Part shown: positions 15,856 to 24,828 of the stretch, piece after piece
How the letters are laid out: the number at the start of each line of letters is the position of its first letter
Position numbering within the stretch: position 1 is the first letter of the stretch
NCBI GenBank assembly: GCA_945869735.1
Contig: CAMBPQ010000006.1
Coordinates: forward strand, 1-64,000
Origin: Planctomicrobium piriforme
Lineage (GTDB): Bacteria > Planctomycetota > Planctomycetia > Pirellulales > UBA1268
Length of the DNA stretch: 64,000 nucleotides
Direction: 5' to 3'
The notes under the pieces: generated by a model
What the model was told of the DNA's origin: nothing
Seen by the model: the letters and a program-made list of their open reading frames with translations, nothing else
Database searches by the model: none
Translations under genes and position numbers: made by a program

Positions 15856-17603
15856 TCACGCCGGTGGCCGCCCCGGCGCCCACCGGCCCGTGAAGCGCGT
15901 CTTGGCCACATGGGCCACCACGAGATCGGCCACGACCGTCACCGCCAGCACCTGCCAGTAGGCAGCCGGCAGCGGCACGAATCCGAAGAGACCCCCCAGC
16001 CCCCAGCCGTGAACCCGCAACCAGATTCCCACCAGCACCGCCGTCGTCGCGGCCAAAAAGCGGCAGGCTCGCCCGGCTCTGCAGGAACAGGATCCGATCG
16101 GTCCGGATCACGTGGATCACCAGTGCATGCGTGAGCAGCGACTCCACGAACCAGCCGGTGTGGAATCGTGGCATGTGGGCCGTGGCCTGGCGATCTGCTC
16201 CAGGTCGACGTCGTCGGTCGGGATCGGCACCTGCGACAGATCGTAGATCAGATTGTTGGCCAGGAGCTGAACCGGGGCCATGGGCACGAACGGGAGAATC
16301 ACGCTGGCGGCGAGCACGTTGAACATGGTGCCAAAGTTGGAACTGGCCCCCATGCAGATGTACTTGAGCACGTTGACGAACACCCTGCGGCCCTCGCGGA
16401 TGCCATCCAAGAGCACCCCCAGATCCTTGTCGAGCAGGATACAGTCGGCGCTCTTGCGGGTGAGGTCGACGGCCGAATCGAAGGAGATACCGACGTCTGC
16501 CTCCCGGAGCGCCAGGGCGTCGTTGACGCCGTCGCCGAGAAACCCCACCACGTGCCCCTTGCGCCGTAGCGTCTCGATCACCCGCCGCTTCTGATTCGGC
16601 GTCAGGCGGGCCATCAGCATCGCCGGGCCGACCGCCTCCGTAAGTGCCGCGTCGTCGAGCCGGTCGATGTCGTCGCCGACGAACACTTGGCCCACGTCGA
16701 TCGCCAGTTCCTGACAGATCTTCCGGCGCACGAACTCGTTGTCGCCCGTGAGCAATTTCACCGTGACGCCTCCCGCCGCCAGGGGCGCGACGGCCAGCAC
16801 GCGAAAGCCGCCGGCCGCCATCGGGCGTCGACACCACCACTGACATCAAGCGCCGCGAGAAGTCGAACGGGATCTCGTCCGCCTTTGCGTCACCCTTGTG
16901 GGGCACGAGTCCGTGAAAATGCTCGTGCTCGAGGATCGCCCGGTCGAGGATGTTCTTGAAGCCGGTCTGGAAGTGGCTGTTGAGCCAGGCCAGCGTCAAC
17001 ACATTCAGGTCATCGCGGAGCATCACGTCGCAGTGCCGCTCGGGCACGAGGCCGACCATCAGCCAGGTGAACCGGGTGAGGCCACTATCGAACGCGGTGG
17101 GGGCCTCGGGCATGTCGAGCGTCGCCGAGATGCCCCCGAGCAGTGTCCTCCGGCCGGGCACCAGCTCCTCGATCGGCACCTCCCGCGGCTCGCCGTCGCG
17201 GAGCACGGTCGCATGCAGGCGAATCATCGACCGCAAGGCGACCGCCGCGACGTCGGCCCGGGATTCCTGGGCGAACCGGATCCCGACGCCGATCGTCATC
17301 ATGGCGACCATGAGGATTCCAGCGGCGGGATCACCGGCCACGAACGATGATCCGGCGAGGATGGCAAACAGCATGACGAGCGGGTTGACCACCGCCCGGG
17401 CCAGCACGTGGACCAGAGATTCGCGGCCGTGTGCCGTGAGCATGTTGGCCCCACGTCGCCCGCCCCCGCTGAGCTTCGTCCGTCGCGAGCCCGCGCGGCC
17501 CCGAGGCGACACTCTCGAGCACACGCGCCGGATCGCTGCGGGCCGCATCGGCCACGTCCCGTGACACGTGCTCGGGTGACGATCGCGAATGGGTGGTGGC
17601 CAT
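15856..17603 (-). pseudogene. Decayed MgtA/MgtB-type magnesium P-type ATPase
   Basis: Pieces of a P3-type Mg2+ ATPase are spread over three reading frames. N-terminal part: AARSDPARVLESVASGPRG, then in another frame LTAHGRESLVHVLARAVVN with the first membrane pair. Next comes RFTWLMVGLVPE joined straight to LAWLNSHFQTGFKNILDRAI, so helices 3-4 and the phosphorylation DKTGT motif are gone. Further on are KLLTGDNEFVRRKICQELAI, GFLGDGVNDALALREADVGI and KYICMGASSNFGTMFNVLAA, in a third frame, followed by LFLQSRASLP and WLRVHGWGLGGLFGF. With about four frame changes and the loss of the catalytic aspartate this cannot encode a working pump. Boundaries are approximate. The AWLNSHFQTG segment is characteristic of MgtA/MgtB. 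Confidence 0.88.
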
Positions 17604-17692
17604 TGCAGGTCACTTCGACGACGCAGATCTGGTGCCGCGTTCGTGCTGCCGACCGTAAAGGGATTCTAGGGCGAGTCCTTTGGTATGACTGC

Positions 17693-17755
17693 GAGCTGGC
17701 ACCTTGAAGGAGGGAAGCGAGGGGGTCGGCGAACGCTCGAGGAGCTTTGGGCGGG
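17693..17755 (-). repeat. Family C repeat, partial inverted copy
   Basis: On the minus strand this reads CGCCCAAAGCTCCTCGAGCG, then TTCGCCGACCCCCTCG and ends TTCAAGGTGCCAG, matching the right half of the copies at 2680-2800 and 20211-20335. It lies upstream of the flavin-nucleotide-binding gene. Confidence 0.7.
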
Positions 17756-17782
17756 CCCTCCCCACCCGGTAGACTGCCGAGC

Positions 17783-18280
17783 ATGGACGCCGCCACCTCC
17801 CAATTGCTCGGCACGCTGATCCTCGGCCGTTCGGTCGCCGCCCTGGCCACGTTGCACGACGGCCGGCCGTTCGCGTCGATGATCCCCTATGCAATCCACC
17901 TCGATTCCCGCACGGGACGGCTGCGATTCATCACGCACGTCAGCCGGCTCTCGACCCACACCCGCGACATGCTCGAGTCGCCGGATGTCTGCCTGCTGGT
18001 GACGATGCCGGAGAATAACTCACAGCCGCCACAGGCTTTACCGCGGGTGTCGCTTCCAGCGACCGCCACATTCATCGCCCCGGGCGACGACGACCATGGC
18101 TCGCTCAAGGCGGCCTACCTCGCCCGCTTCCCGCATGCGGCCGATTATTTTCAACTCGGCGACTTCTCAATCGTGACGCTCGAGCCAGTCTCCGCCCGGT
18201 TCATCGCCGGCTTTGCACGCGCCCTGACGCTCTCGCCGGCACAGGTCGCCGCCGCCGTCGGCGACGTGGCCCTTGGTTGA
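17783..18280 (+). CDS. PNPOx-like flavin-nucleotide-binding protein
   Basis: A 165-residue protein with the split-barrel fold of the pyridoxamine 5'-phosphate oxidase family, closest in style to the HugZ/PNPOx-like group. Diagnostic features are the opening segment SVAALATLHDGRPFASMIPY, FITHVSRLSTHTRDMLESPD and VCLLVTMP, then the later ARFPHAADYFQLGDFSIVTL. It lacks the C-terminal DUF2470 part of HugZ. The likely ligand is FMN or haem, and the role a flavin-dependent oxidase, reductase or haem-handling protein, which cannot be decided here. The ATG at 17783 fits the family start. The gene converges on sppA with only three bases between the stops. Confidence 0.8.
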   Translation: MDAATSQLLGTLILGRSVAALATLHDGRPFASMIPYAIHLDSRTGRLRFITHVSRLSTHTRDMLESPDVCLLVTMPENNSQPPQALPRVSLPATATFIAPGDDDHGSLKAAYLARFPHAADYFQLGDFSIVTLEPVSARFIAGFARALTLSPAQVAAAVGDVALG

Positions 18281-18283
18281 ACT

Positions 18284-20167
18284 TTACCGCAGGCGAATGC
18301 GGACGGGCATCAGCAGTTGCGGCCGGCCTGAGAGCAGGAGCACGAGCGTGTCGGTCTCGGCCACCAGCGGCCCGAGGACGGGCAGCGCCGCAATGCGTGC
18401 CAGCAGCAAACCGTGGAGCGACGAGACCCCGCCAACCGCGGCCGTGATCCGGGCGACGGGGTCGCCGCCGCGGGCCGCCGCACCAAACAGATCTTCGAAC
18501 AGTCCCCGCGGCTCCGGGAGAAGCAGGCGGTCGACCTCCTCCCCAGCCTTGATCCCGGCCAACGCTTTCGCCTCGTCGATGGCGTCGTCGAGCGTGCCCA
18601 GCCGGTCGACGAGGCCGGCCTCCTTCGCCTGCCGACCGGTAAACACGCGGCCCCCGGCCAGCTTCTCGACCTGCTTGTTGTCGAGTTTCCGGCCGGCGGC
18701 GACCTTGGACGTGAACAACCGGTAGACCTCCTTCATGGTCGCGAGAAACGCCTCGCGCTCGTCGGGCGTGAACGGCTCCTGCAGCGACAGCCAGCCGGAG
18801 TTCCTCCCCTTGCTCACCACGTCGGTATGCACGCCCAACTTCTCGAGCGCGTCGCCCACGGCGACCTTCCCTCCCACCACACCGATCGAACCCGTCAGCG
18901 TGCCCGGGGCCGCCACGATCGTGTCGGCCGCCACCGCGATGTAGTAGCCGCCGCTAGCTGCGATGTCGGAAAGGCTCGCCACCACGGGCTTGTTCGCCCG
19001 CTCGACTTCCCGCCAGATCAGGTCGCTGGCGAGCGCCGAGCCTCCCGGGGAATCGATCCGCAGCACGATGGCCGCGACCTGGTCGTCTTTGGCGGCGTCG
19101 CGAATCGCCTGCATCACCGTCTCCGACCCGGCCGCACCACCCATCACAAGGTCGTCGGCGCTCTTGCCTTCGCGAATCTCGCCGGCGACGTGCACGACCG
19201 CGATCCGCTTATTCCGCCCGGAGAGTGCCGACGGCTTCTGACCGGAAAGCAACTCCAGCAGCTTGACGACGCCGCCCATCCCCGAGAAATCCTGGTCGAG
19301 CTTCCGCTCGGCGTAGTCGCGTGACACCTTCGGCGACTCCTCGCCAATTCGCTTGGCAAGCGCGGCGACTGCCTCGTCCTCGTAGCCAACTGAGTCGATC
19401 AGTTTCACCTCCCGGGCCTGCTCGGACGTGAACACGCCGACGTCGATCAGGGCACGCACCTTGTCCGCGGGGAGCCGCCGATCCGCGGCCACGTGCTCCA
19501 CGAGTTGTTCGTAGAGGTCGCCGATAAAACTCTCGTATTGGGCCCGCAACTGCGGGCTCATGCTATCGCGGGTGAAAGGCTCGCCGGCCCCCTTGAACTC
19601 ACCCACCTGGAGAATCTCGGCAGCGACTCCAAGCCGGTCGAGCATCGACTTGAAGAACGTCATCTCGGCCCGCACCCCCGTGAGCTCAAGCGTTGCAGCA
19701 GGCGGCATCGCGATCGTATCGCACGCCGTCGCCACCGCGTAGTGCACAGGCGAGCCGCTCACGAGTTGCGCCGCGACCGGCTTGCCTGCCTTCTGGATCC
19801 GGACGATCGCCGCGCGGATCTCCTCGGCCCGGGCACGCCCCAGATCGGGCGACTCGATCGACACGACCACGCCTTTCACCCGGCTGTCTTCGGCCGCCTT
19901 GTCGAGCCGTTCCACGAGTCGGTGAAGGTGGGGGGCGACGTCGGCAAGCAGGCCCCCCTGCCCCACGCCGTCGGGCAGGCTGCCTGCGATCCGCACATGG
20001 GCGATCGTGGCCGTCGACTTCTTGCGGCTGGCGGCAGCATCCCGAGGCTGCTCCGCGATGGCCGCAGATGGCTCGGCCCTCCCGGGGGTTGCAGCCTGTA
20101 GGACCATGGCCGCCGCGACCAGCAGGAAATGCACAGGCCTCAATACGGACATCAGAAACCCTGCCAT
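18284..20167 (-). CDS. sppA: Signal peptide peptidase SppA, long (67K) form
   Basis: A 627-residue membrane-bound serine protease with duplicated domains, as in E. coli SppA. Catalytic Lys192 lies in VGEFKGAGEPFTRDS of the N-terminal domain and Ser405 in DIAASGGYYIAVAA of the C-terminal domain, matching the Ser-Lys dyad and its spacing in the family. PGTLTGSIGVV and GRVFTGRQAKEAGLVD are further hallmarks. The N-terminal stretch (residues 1-30) is hydrophobic and ends near PGRAEPSA, so it is a signal peptide or anchor. Start at 20167 chosen because GGAG precedes it and it begins the hydrophobic segment. It degrades remnant signal peptides in the envelope. The last 70 residues are an extra, mostly hydrophobic tail. 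Confidence 0.93.
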   Translation of the reverse strand: MAGFLMSVLRPVHFLLVAAAMVLQAATPGRAEPSAAIAEQPRDAAASRKKSTATIAHVRIAGSLPDGVGQGGLLADVAPHLHRLVERLDKAAEDSRVKGVVVSIESPDLGRARAEEIRAAIVRIQKAGKPVAAQLVSGSPVHYAVATACDTIAMPPAATLELTGVRAEMTFFKSMLDRLGVAAEILQVGEFKGAGEPFTRDSMSPQLRAQYESFIGDLYEQLVEHVAADRRLPADKVRALIDVGVFTSEQAREVKLIDSVGYEDEAVAALAKRIGEESPKVSRDYAERKLDQDFSGMGGVVKLLELLSGQKPSALSGRNKRIAVVHVAGEIREGKSADDLVMGGAAGSETVMQAIRDAAKDDQVAAIVLRIDSPGGSALASDLIWREVERANKPVVASLSDIAASGGYYIAVAADTIVAAPGTLTGSIGVVGGKVAVGDALEKLGVHTDVVSKGRNSGWLSLQEPFTPDEREAFLATMKEVYRLFTSKVAAGRKLDNKQVEKLAGGRVFTGRQAKEAGLVDRLGTLDDAIDEAKALAGIKAGEEVDRLLLPEPRGLFEDLFGAAARGGDPVARITAAVGGVSSLHGLLLARIAALPVLGPLVAETDTLVLLLSGRPQLLMPVRIRLR

Positions 20168-20210
20168 GGTCGATTTCTCCGGGGATGAAGGCTCGTGCAT
20201 CCTAGTGCGC

Positions 20211-20335
20211 ATTCGATTTCCGTGTATCGCCGGCTCGGAGCGGCAAAAGTCGCCGCTGCGCGGTCCTGCGGATTGTCGCCGGGGCGAGGATCCGCCCAAG
20301 GCTCCTCGAGCGTTCGCCGACCCCCTTGCCTCCCG
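20211..20335 (+). repeat. Family C intergenic repeat, copy 3
   Basis: It starts GCGCATTCGATTTCCGTGTA and CGCCGGCTCGG, and includes GTCGCCGGGGCGAGGATCCG and GCTCCTCGAGCGTTCGCC. It runs into an orientation-A REP-like copy, so the two repeat families abut here. Confidence 0.75.
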
Positions 20336-20357
20336 TCAGGAAGCCCCAAGCGCGGGG
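20332..20357 (+). repeat. REP-like repeat, orientation A, short form
   Basis: CCCGTCAGGAAGCCCCAAGC followed by GCGGGG; compared with other copies a four-base CGAG is missing. It abuts the end of a family C repeat. Confidence 0.7.
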
Positions 20358-20454
20358 CATGCGGGAAGCACACCGCCCCGCTCCACCTCAGGCAGATCCG
20401 CTCAAGCGAGAACCGGTCGCCGGAGGAAAATGCCCCCTTGAAAATGAACGGCCG

Positions 20455-20468
20455 TATAGTAAGATACT
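20455..20468 (+). promoter_or_regulatory. Candidate lexA promoter/operator
   Basis: AGTA-AGA-TACT (20458-20468) is a perfect short inverted repeat overlapping TATAGT (20455-20460), which resembles a -10 element, about 90 bases before the lexA start. A self-regulating LexA would be expected to bind here. The match is short and I cannot compare it with other SOS genes of this genome. Confidence 0.3.
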
Positions 20469-20556
20469 GGCGTCCACACCTTTTTCCACCGATACACACC
20501 CCATCCCCACCATCCTCCATCCTCCAAAGGACAGCGGCTCGCGCCGCTCGGCATCC

Positions 20557-21279
20557 ATGTCAAAGCGTAAAGTTTCGGCTCAGCGTCCCGCCGTGAATGA
20601 GCGGCCGAAGGCCCGTCGGGTTGCTGTAGCCGTCGCGGCCATCCGCGGCAACCCGCTCAACCTCCCCCGCAAGTCGGCCAATGACGAGAGCGACGCGCCA
20701 ACCGCGCGGCAAATGGAGATCTACGCCTTCATCCGTGACAAGATTCATTCCCGCGGATACGGACCAACGGTCCGTGAGATCGGGACGGCGTTCAAGATTC
20801 GCTCGCCCAACGGAGTCGTCTGCCATCTCAAGGCGCTCGAGCGGAAAGGCATGATCACCCGTGGCAAAAACATGTCGCGGGCCATCGAACTCGTAAACGA
20901 GCCTGCCCATCTTCGTGGCCTGCCGATGGCCGGCTGGGTGGCGGCTGGATCCCTTCGTCCGTCAGAGGAGCAGAGTGAGCGGATCGACTTCGAGTCGCTC
21001 TTCAACCGTGACAACCATTTTGTGCTTAAAGTGATGGGCGAATCGATGATCGACGCGCAGATTGCCGACGGCGATTGGGTGGTGATCCAGAAGAAGCAGA
21101 CGGCCCACTCGGGCGACATCGTCGTGGCGCAAACGGAAGACGGCGAGGCCACGCTCAAGCAATGGTTCCCTGAGCGCGACCGGATCCGGCTGCAGCCTGC
21201 CAACGCCTCGATGAAGCCGATCTACGTGAAAAACGCGCGTGTGCTGGGCGTGCTCGTCGGCGTGGTGCGCAAAACCTAA
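20557..21279 (+). CDS. lexA: LexA repressor
   Basis: A 240-residue SOS repressor with a self-cleaving S24 peptidase domain. The DNA-binding domain (residues about 47-112) includes TARQMEIYAFIRDKI and GPTVREIGTAFKIRSPNGVV. The cleavage site is Ala130-Gly131 in AGWVAAGS. The catalytic pair is Ser163 in VMGESMID and Lys201 in EATLKQWF, at the expected spacing. A basic 45-residue extension (RPKARRVAVAVAAIRGNP) precedes the winged helix and is absent from classical LexA of about 200 residues. The ATG at 20557 could therefore be too early, although no better one follows until Met53. RecA-driven cleavage should induce DNA-repair genes. Confidence 0.93.
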   Translation: MSKRKVSAQRPAVNERPKARRVAVAVAAIRGNPLNLPRKSANDESDAPTARQMEIYAFIRDKIHSRGYGPTVREIGTAFKIRSPNGVVCHLKALERKGMITRGKNMSRAIELVNEPAHLRGLPMAGWVAAGSLRPSEEQSERIDFESLFNRDNHFVLKVMGESMIDAQIADGDWVVIQKKQTAHSGDIVVAQTEDGEATLKQWFPERDRIRLQPANASMKPIYVKNARVLGVLVGVVRKT

Positions 21280-21280
21280 T

Positions 21281-21318
21281 GCGCATTCGACTTATGTGTA
21301 TCGCCGGCTCGGGGAATG
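21281..21318 (+). repeat. Family C repeat, left end only
   Basis: GCGCATTCGACTTATGTGTA and CGCCGGCTCGGGG match the start of the copy at 20211 and then the similarity stops. Confidence 0.65.
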
Positions 21319-21360
21319 CGCCCGCTACACAAACCGGCTCAGCGTGACCACAACGGTCGC

Positions 21361-21467
21361 TACCCGAATACCCATCGCTTGCGCTCCGGGCTTCTTGTGG
21401 GCATCCGACGCAATGCGTTGCGATCCGCGGCGCCTCCCGTCAGGAAGCCCCAAGCGCAAGCGCGGGG
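21361..21467. repeat. Inverted pair of REP-like repeats
   Basis: The left arm at 21361-21400 (CATCGCTTGCGCTCCGGGC, TTCTTG) and the right arm at 21436-21467 (CAGGAAGCCCCAAGCGCAAG, CGCGGGG) are approximate reverse complements. They make a BIME-like unit able to form a long hairpin after lexA. The same pair in the reverse order occurs at 36366-36476. Confidence 0.7.
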
Positions 21468-21583
21468 AATGCGGGTAGCACTCCGCCCCTCTCCAACAAA
21501 GGCAAATGCGCTCTCATCGCTGTCAAGCAGCGTAGCAGCGTGAGCGGTATGGCGGCCCCGCGGCCTGCCGAAACTTGCGGGCT

Positions 21584-23023
<1,440 letters not shown>

Positions 23024-23057
23024 AGTGTGTTCCTCATGATAGATGCTCGATGCATGT

Positions 23058-24638
23058 TCAGGCGGCGCGGCCCGTGGTGGACTCTCCACCAGCCGCGACG
23101 CCAATCTGCGCCAGCGGCAGCGTCAGCCGAAAGGTGGAGCCCTGGCCCGGCCCCTCACTGCTCGCCTGGATCCGACCGCCATGGTCGGTGACGATCCGGT
23201 GCGCGATTGAGAGACCGAGACCCGTGCCCTGGCCAGCCTTTCGCCGTGTGAAAAACGGCTCGAACAAGTGCTCGAGCACTTCCTCTGTCATTCCACAGCC
23301 GTCGTCGGTGAACGTGAGCACCGCCTCGCCACCGCTTCGCTTCGCCGCCACGCGGACCCGCCCCGTCTCCTCGATCGAGTCGAGCCCATTGACCAGGAGA
23401 TTGAGCACGACCTGCTTGATCTCCTGCGGATTGACCATCACGAGCACGTCTTGTCCCTCCTCGATTTCGATCGTGCGGCCGGCGAAGCGGCCCACGTGCC
23501 GCAGCATCTCGGCCACGTCGGCCACGAGGCCGACGAGCGCCGTCGCCTGCCGGCGCACTTCGCCGAGCCGGGAAAAGTCGAGGAGCTTCTCCGTAATCCC
23601 CTTGCACCGGAAGGCCTCGCTCTGGATGAGCGCGAGGTAGCGGCGGGCCACCTGTGCGTCGGCCTCGCCCGGCGCCAGCGCGTTGATGCGGCTCTCCAGC
23701 GATTCGGCACACATCGCGATCGAGGCGAGCGGATTGTTGATCTCATGGGCCACGCCGGCGGCCAGAAAGCCGACGCTCGCCAACTGCTCGCTACGGATCA
23801 CCTCACGGGTCCGCTCCTGCACCTGCCGGTCGAGATCGTCGCGGGTCTCCTGGAACCGTTCCGTCATGTCGTTGAGTGCGTCGGCGAGTTCGGCCATCTC
23901 GTCATGCGTGTCGAGCTGGATACGGTAAGTAAAATCACCAGCAGCGACGCGGCGTGAGCCGTGGCCGAGAAGCCGCAGCGGGCGAAACACCCAACGGTAG
24001 GTGAGCACGCCGATCGCGGTCAGCAGGGCCGCAGCAGCGAGCGCGGAGGTCCAGGTCGTGACGATCAGTGAGCGGTAGCGGGTCCGCACCTCACTCGAGA
24101 GGTCATGGAGGCGTTGCTGGAGAAATGACGGTAACTCGGCCGTCAGCGCGGCGAGCGAGTCGAGGTGCGGGGCGGCGGCGAGCAGCATCCCGCGGCGGGC
24201 GGACGGGGCGGCGGCCTCCCCCTTCTCAACCCGGTGCTCTCGGGCAATGCCGTCGATTGTCGCGAGGCAGTCGGCGATCCGCTGCGCCGTCTCGGCCTCG
24301 CAGGTGCGATCCGCGAGCGGCACATCGTCGAGTTCGAAGGCCGCGAGTTGCTGCCGGTAAGCCTCGAGCGCCGCGGCCGCCGCCCGTAGAACAGAATCGA
24401 AGACGTCGTCCTCCGTCTCGTCGGCCAAGGCCCGGGCGTGGGCGACCCGGAGGATGCCCACACACTCGCCGAGTTCGCTCGCCAGCGGCAGTTCCGCCAC
24501 GCGGCAGGAGAGCGAGCGGACGAGTCGGCGGTAGGAGTAGATGCCGAGAAAGCTGCTCGCCGAAAGCACGGCCACCATCACGCCCACGAGCAGGGCGCCG
24601 AGGAGCAGCTTTTCGCGGATCGCGCGTTGCCGTGGCAT
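23058..24638 (-). CDS. Membrane sensor histidine kinase
   Basis: A 526-residue kinase. Residues about 10-33 are the first membrane helix (LLLGALLVGVMVAVLSASS), followed by a 155-residue helical sensor region outside the membrane, then a second helix at about 191-217 and a HAMP domain (RPLRLLGHGSRRVAAGDFTY). The phosphorylated His298 is in AAGVAHEINNPLASI. The ATP-binding domain has LNLLVNGLDSIEE, TDDGCGM and GQGTGLGLSIAHRIV. The NtrB-like H-box AAGVAHEINNPL fits its pairing with a sigma-54 activator. GGGAGG stands eight bases before the ATG at 24638. The sensor part resembles four-helix-bundle ligand or stress sensors but shows no specific motif. Confidence 0.93.
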   Translation of the reverse strand: MPRQRAIREKLLLGALLVGVMVAVLSASSFLGIYSYRRLVRSLSCRVAELPLASELGECVGILRVAHARALADETEDDVFDSVLRAAAAALEAYRQQLAAFELDDVPLADRTCEAETAQRIADCLATIDGIAREHRVEKGEAAAPSARRGMLLAAAPHLDSLAALTAELPSFLQQRLHDLSSEVRTRYRSLIVTTWTSALAAAALLTAIGVLTYRWVFRPLRLLGHGSRRVAAGDFTYRIQLDTHDEMAELADALNDMTERFQETRDDLDRQVQERTREVIRSEQLASVGFLAAGVAHEINNPLASIAMCAESLESRINALAPGEADAQVARRYLALIQSEAFRCKGITEKLLDFSRLGEVRRQATALVGLVADVAEMLRHVGRFAGRTIEIEEGQDVLVMVNPQEIKQVVLNLLVNGLDSIEETGRVRVAAKRSGGEAVLTFTDDGCGMTEEVLEHLFEPFFTRRKAGQGTGLGLSIAHRIVTDHGGRIQASSEGPGQGSTFRLTLPLAQIGVAAGGESTTGRAA

Positions 24639-24828
24639 ATCCGACCTCCCTGTCGGCGGTGGGTCCCCGCCTGTGTCACCCTGCGCGGGCTGGGGAGAGT
24701 AGCAAAGCCGATCTCCTCGACAAAGGCGGGAATCCTGGGGCCACACCGCGATACCGCGTCAGGAAGCATGCCCGCGTCAGCGGTTTGGCTGCACGGGGAA
24801 GACGTCCACCACTTCGTCCCGCCCTGAA

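Larger units (their letters stand above)
20168..20556. other. Gap with repeats and lexA promoter zone
   Basis: This gap between divergent sppA and lexA carries a family C repeat (about 20211-20335) with an inserted CGCTGCGCGGTCCTGCGGATT-type stretch, then directly an orientation-A REP-like copy (20332-20357). The right end, 20440-20556, is less GC-rich and holds the probable lexA promoter. No gene is seen. Confidence 0.6.
21280..21583. other. Repeat-filled gap between lexA and the response regulator
   Basis: Three repeat copies fill the convergent gap after lexA: the left end of family C (21281-21318), an orientation-B REP-like copy (21361-21400) and an orientation-A copy (21436-21467). The last two are inverted relative to each other and can pair. 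No gene is seen. Confidence 0.65.
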
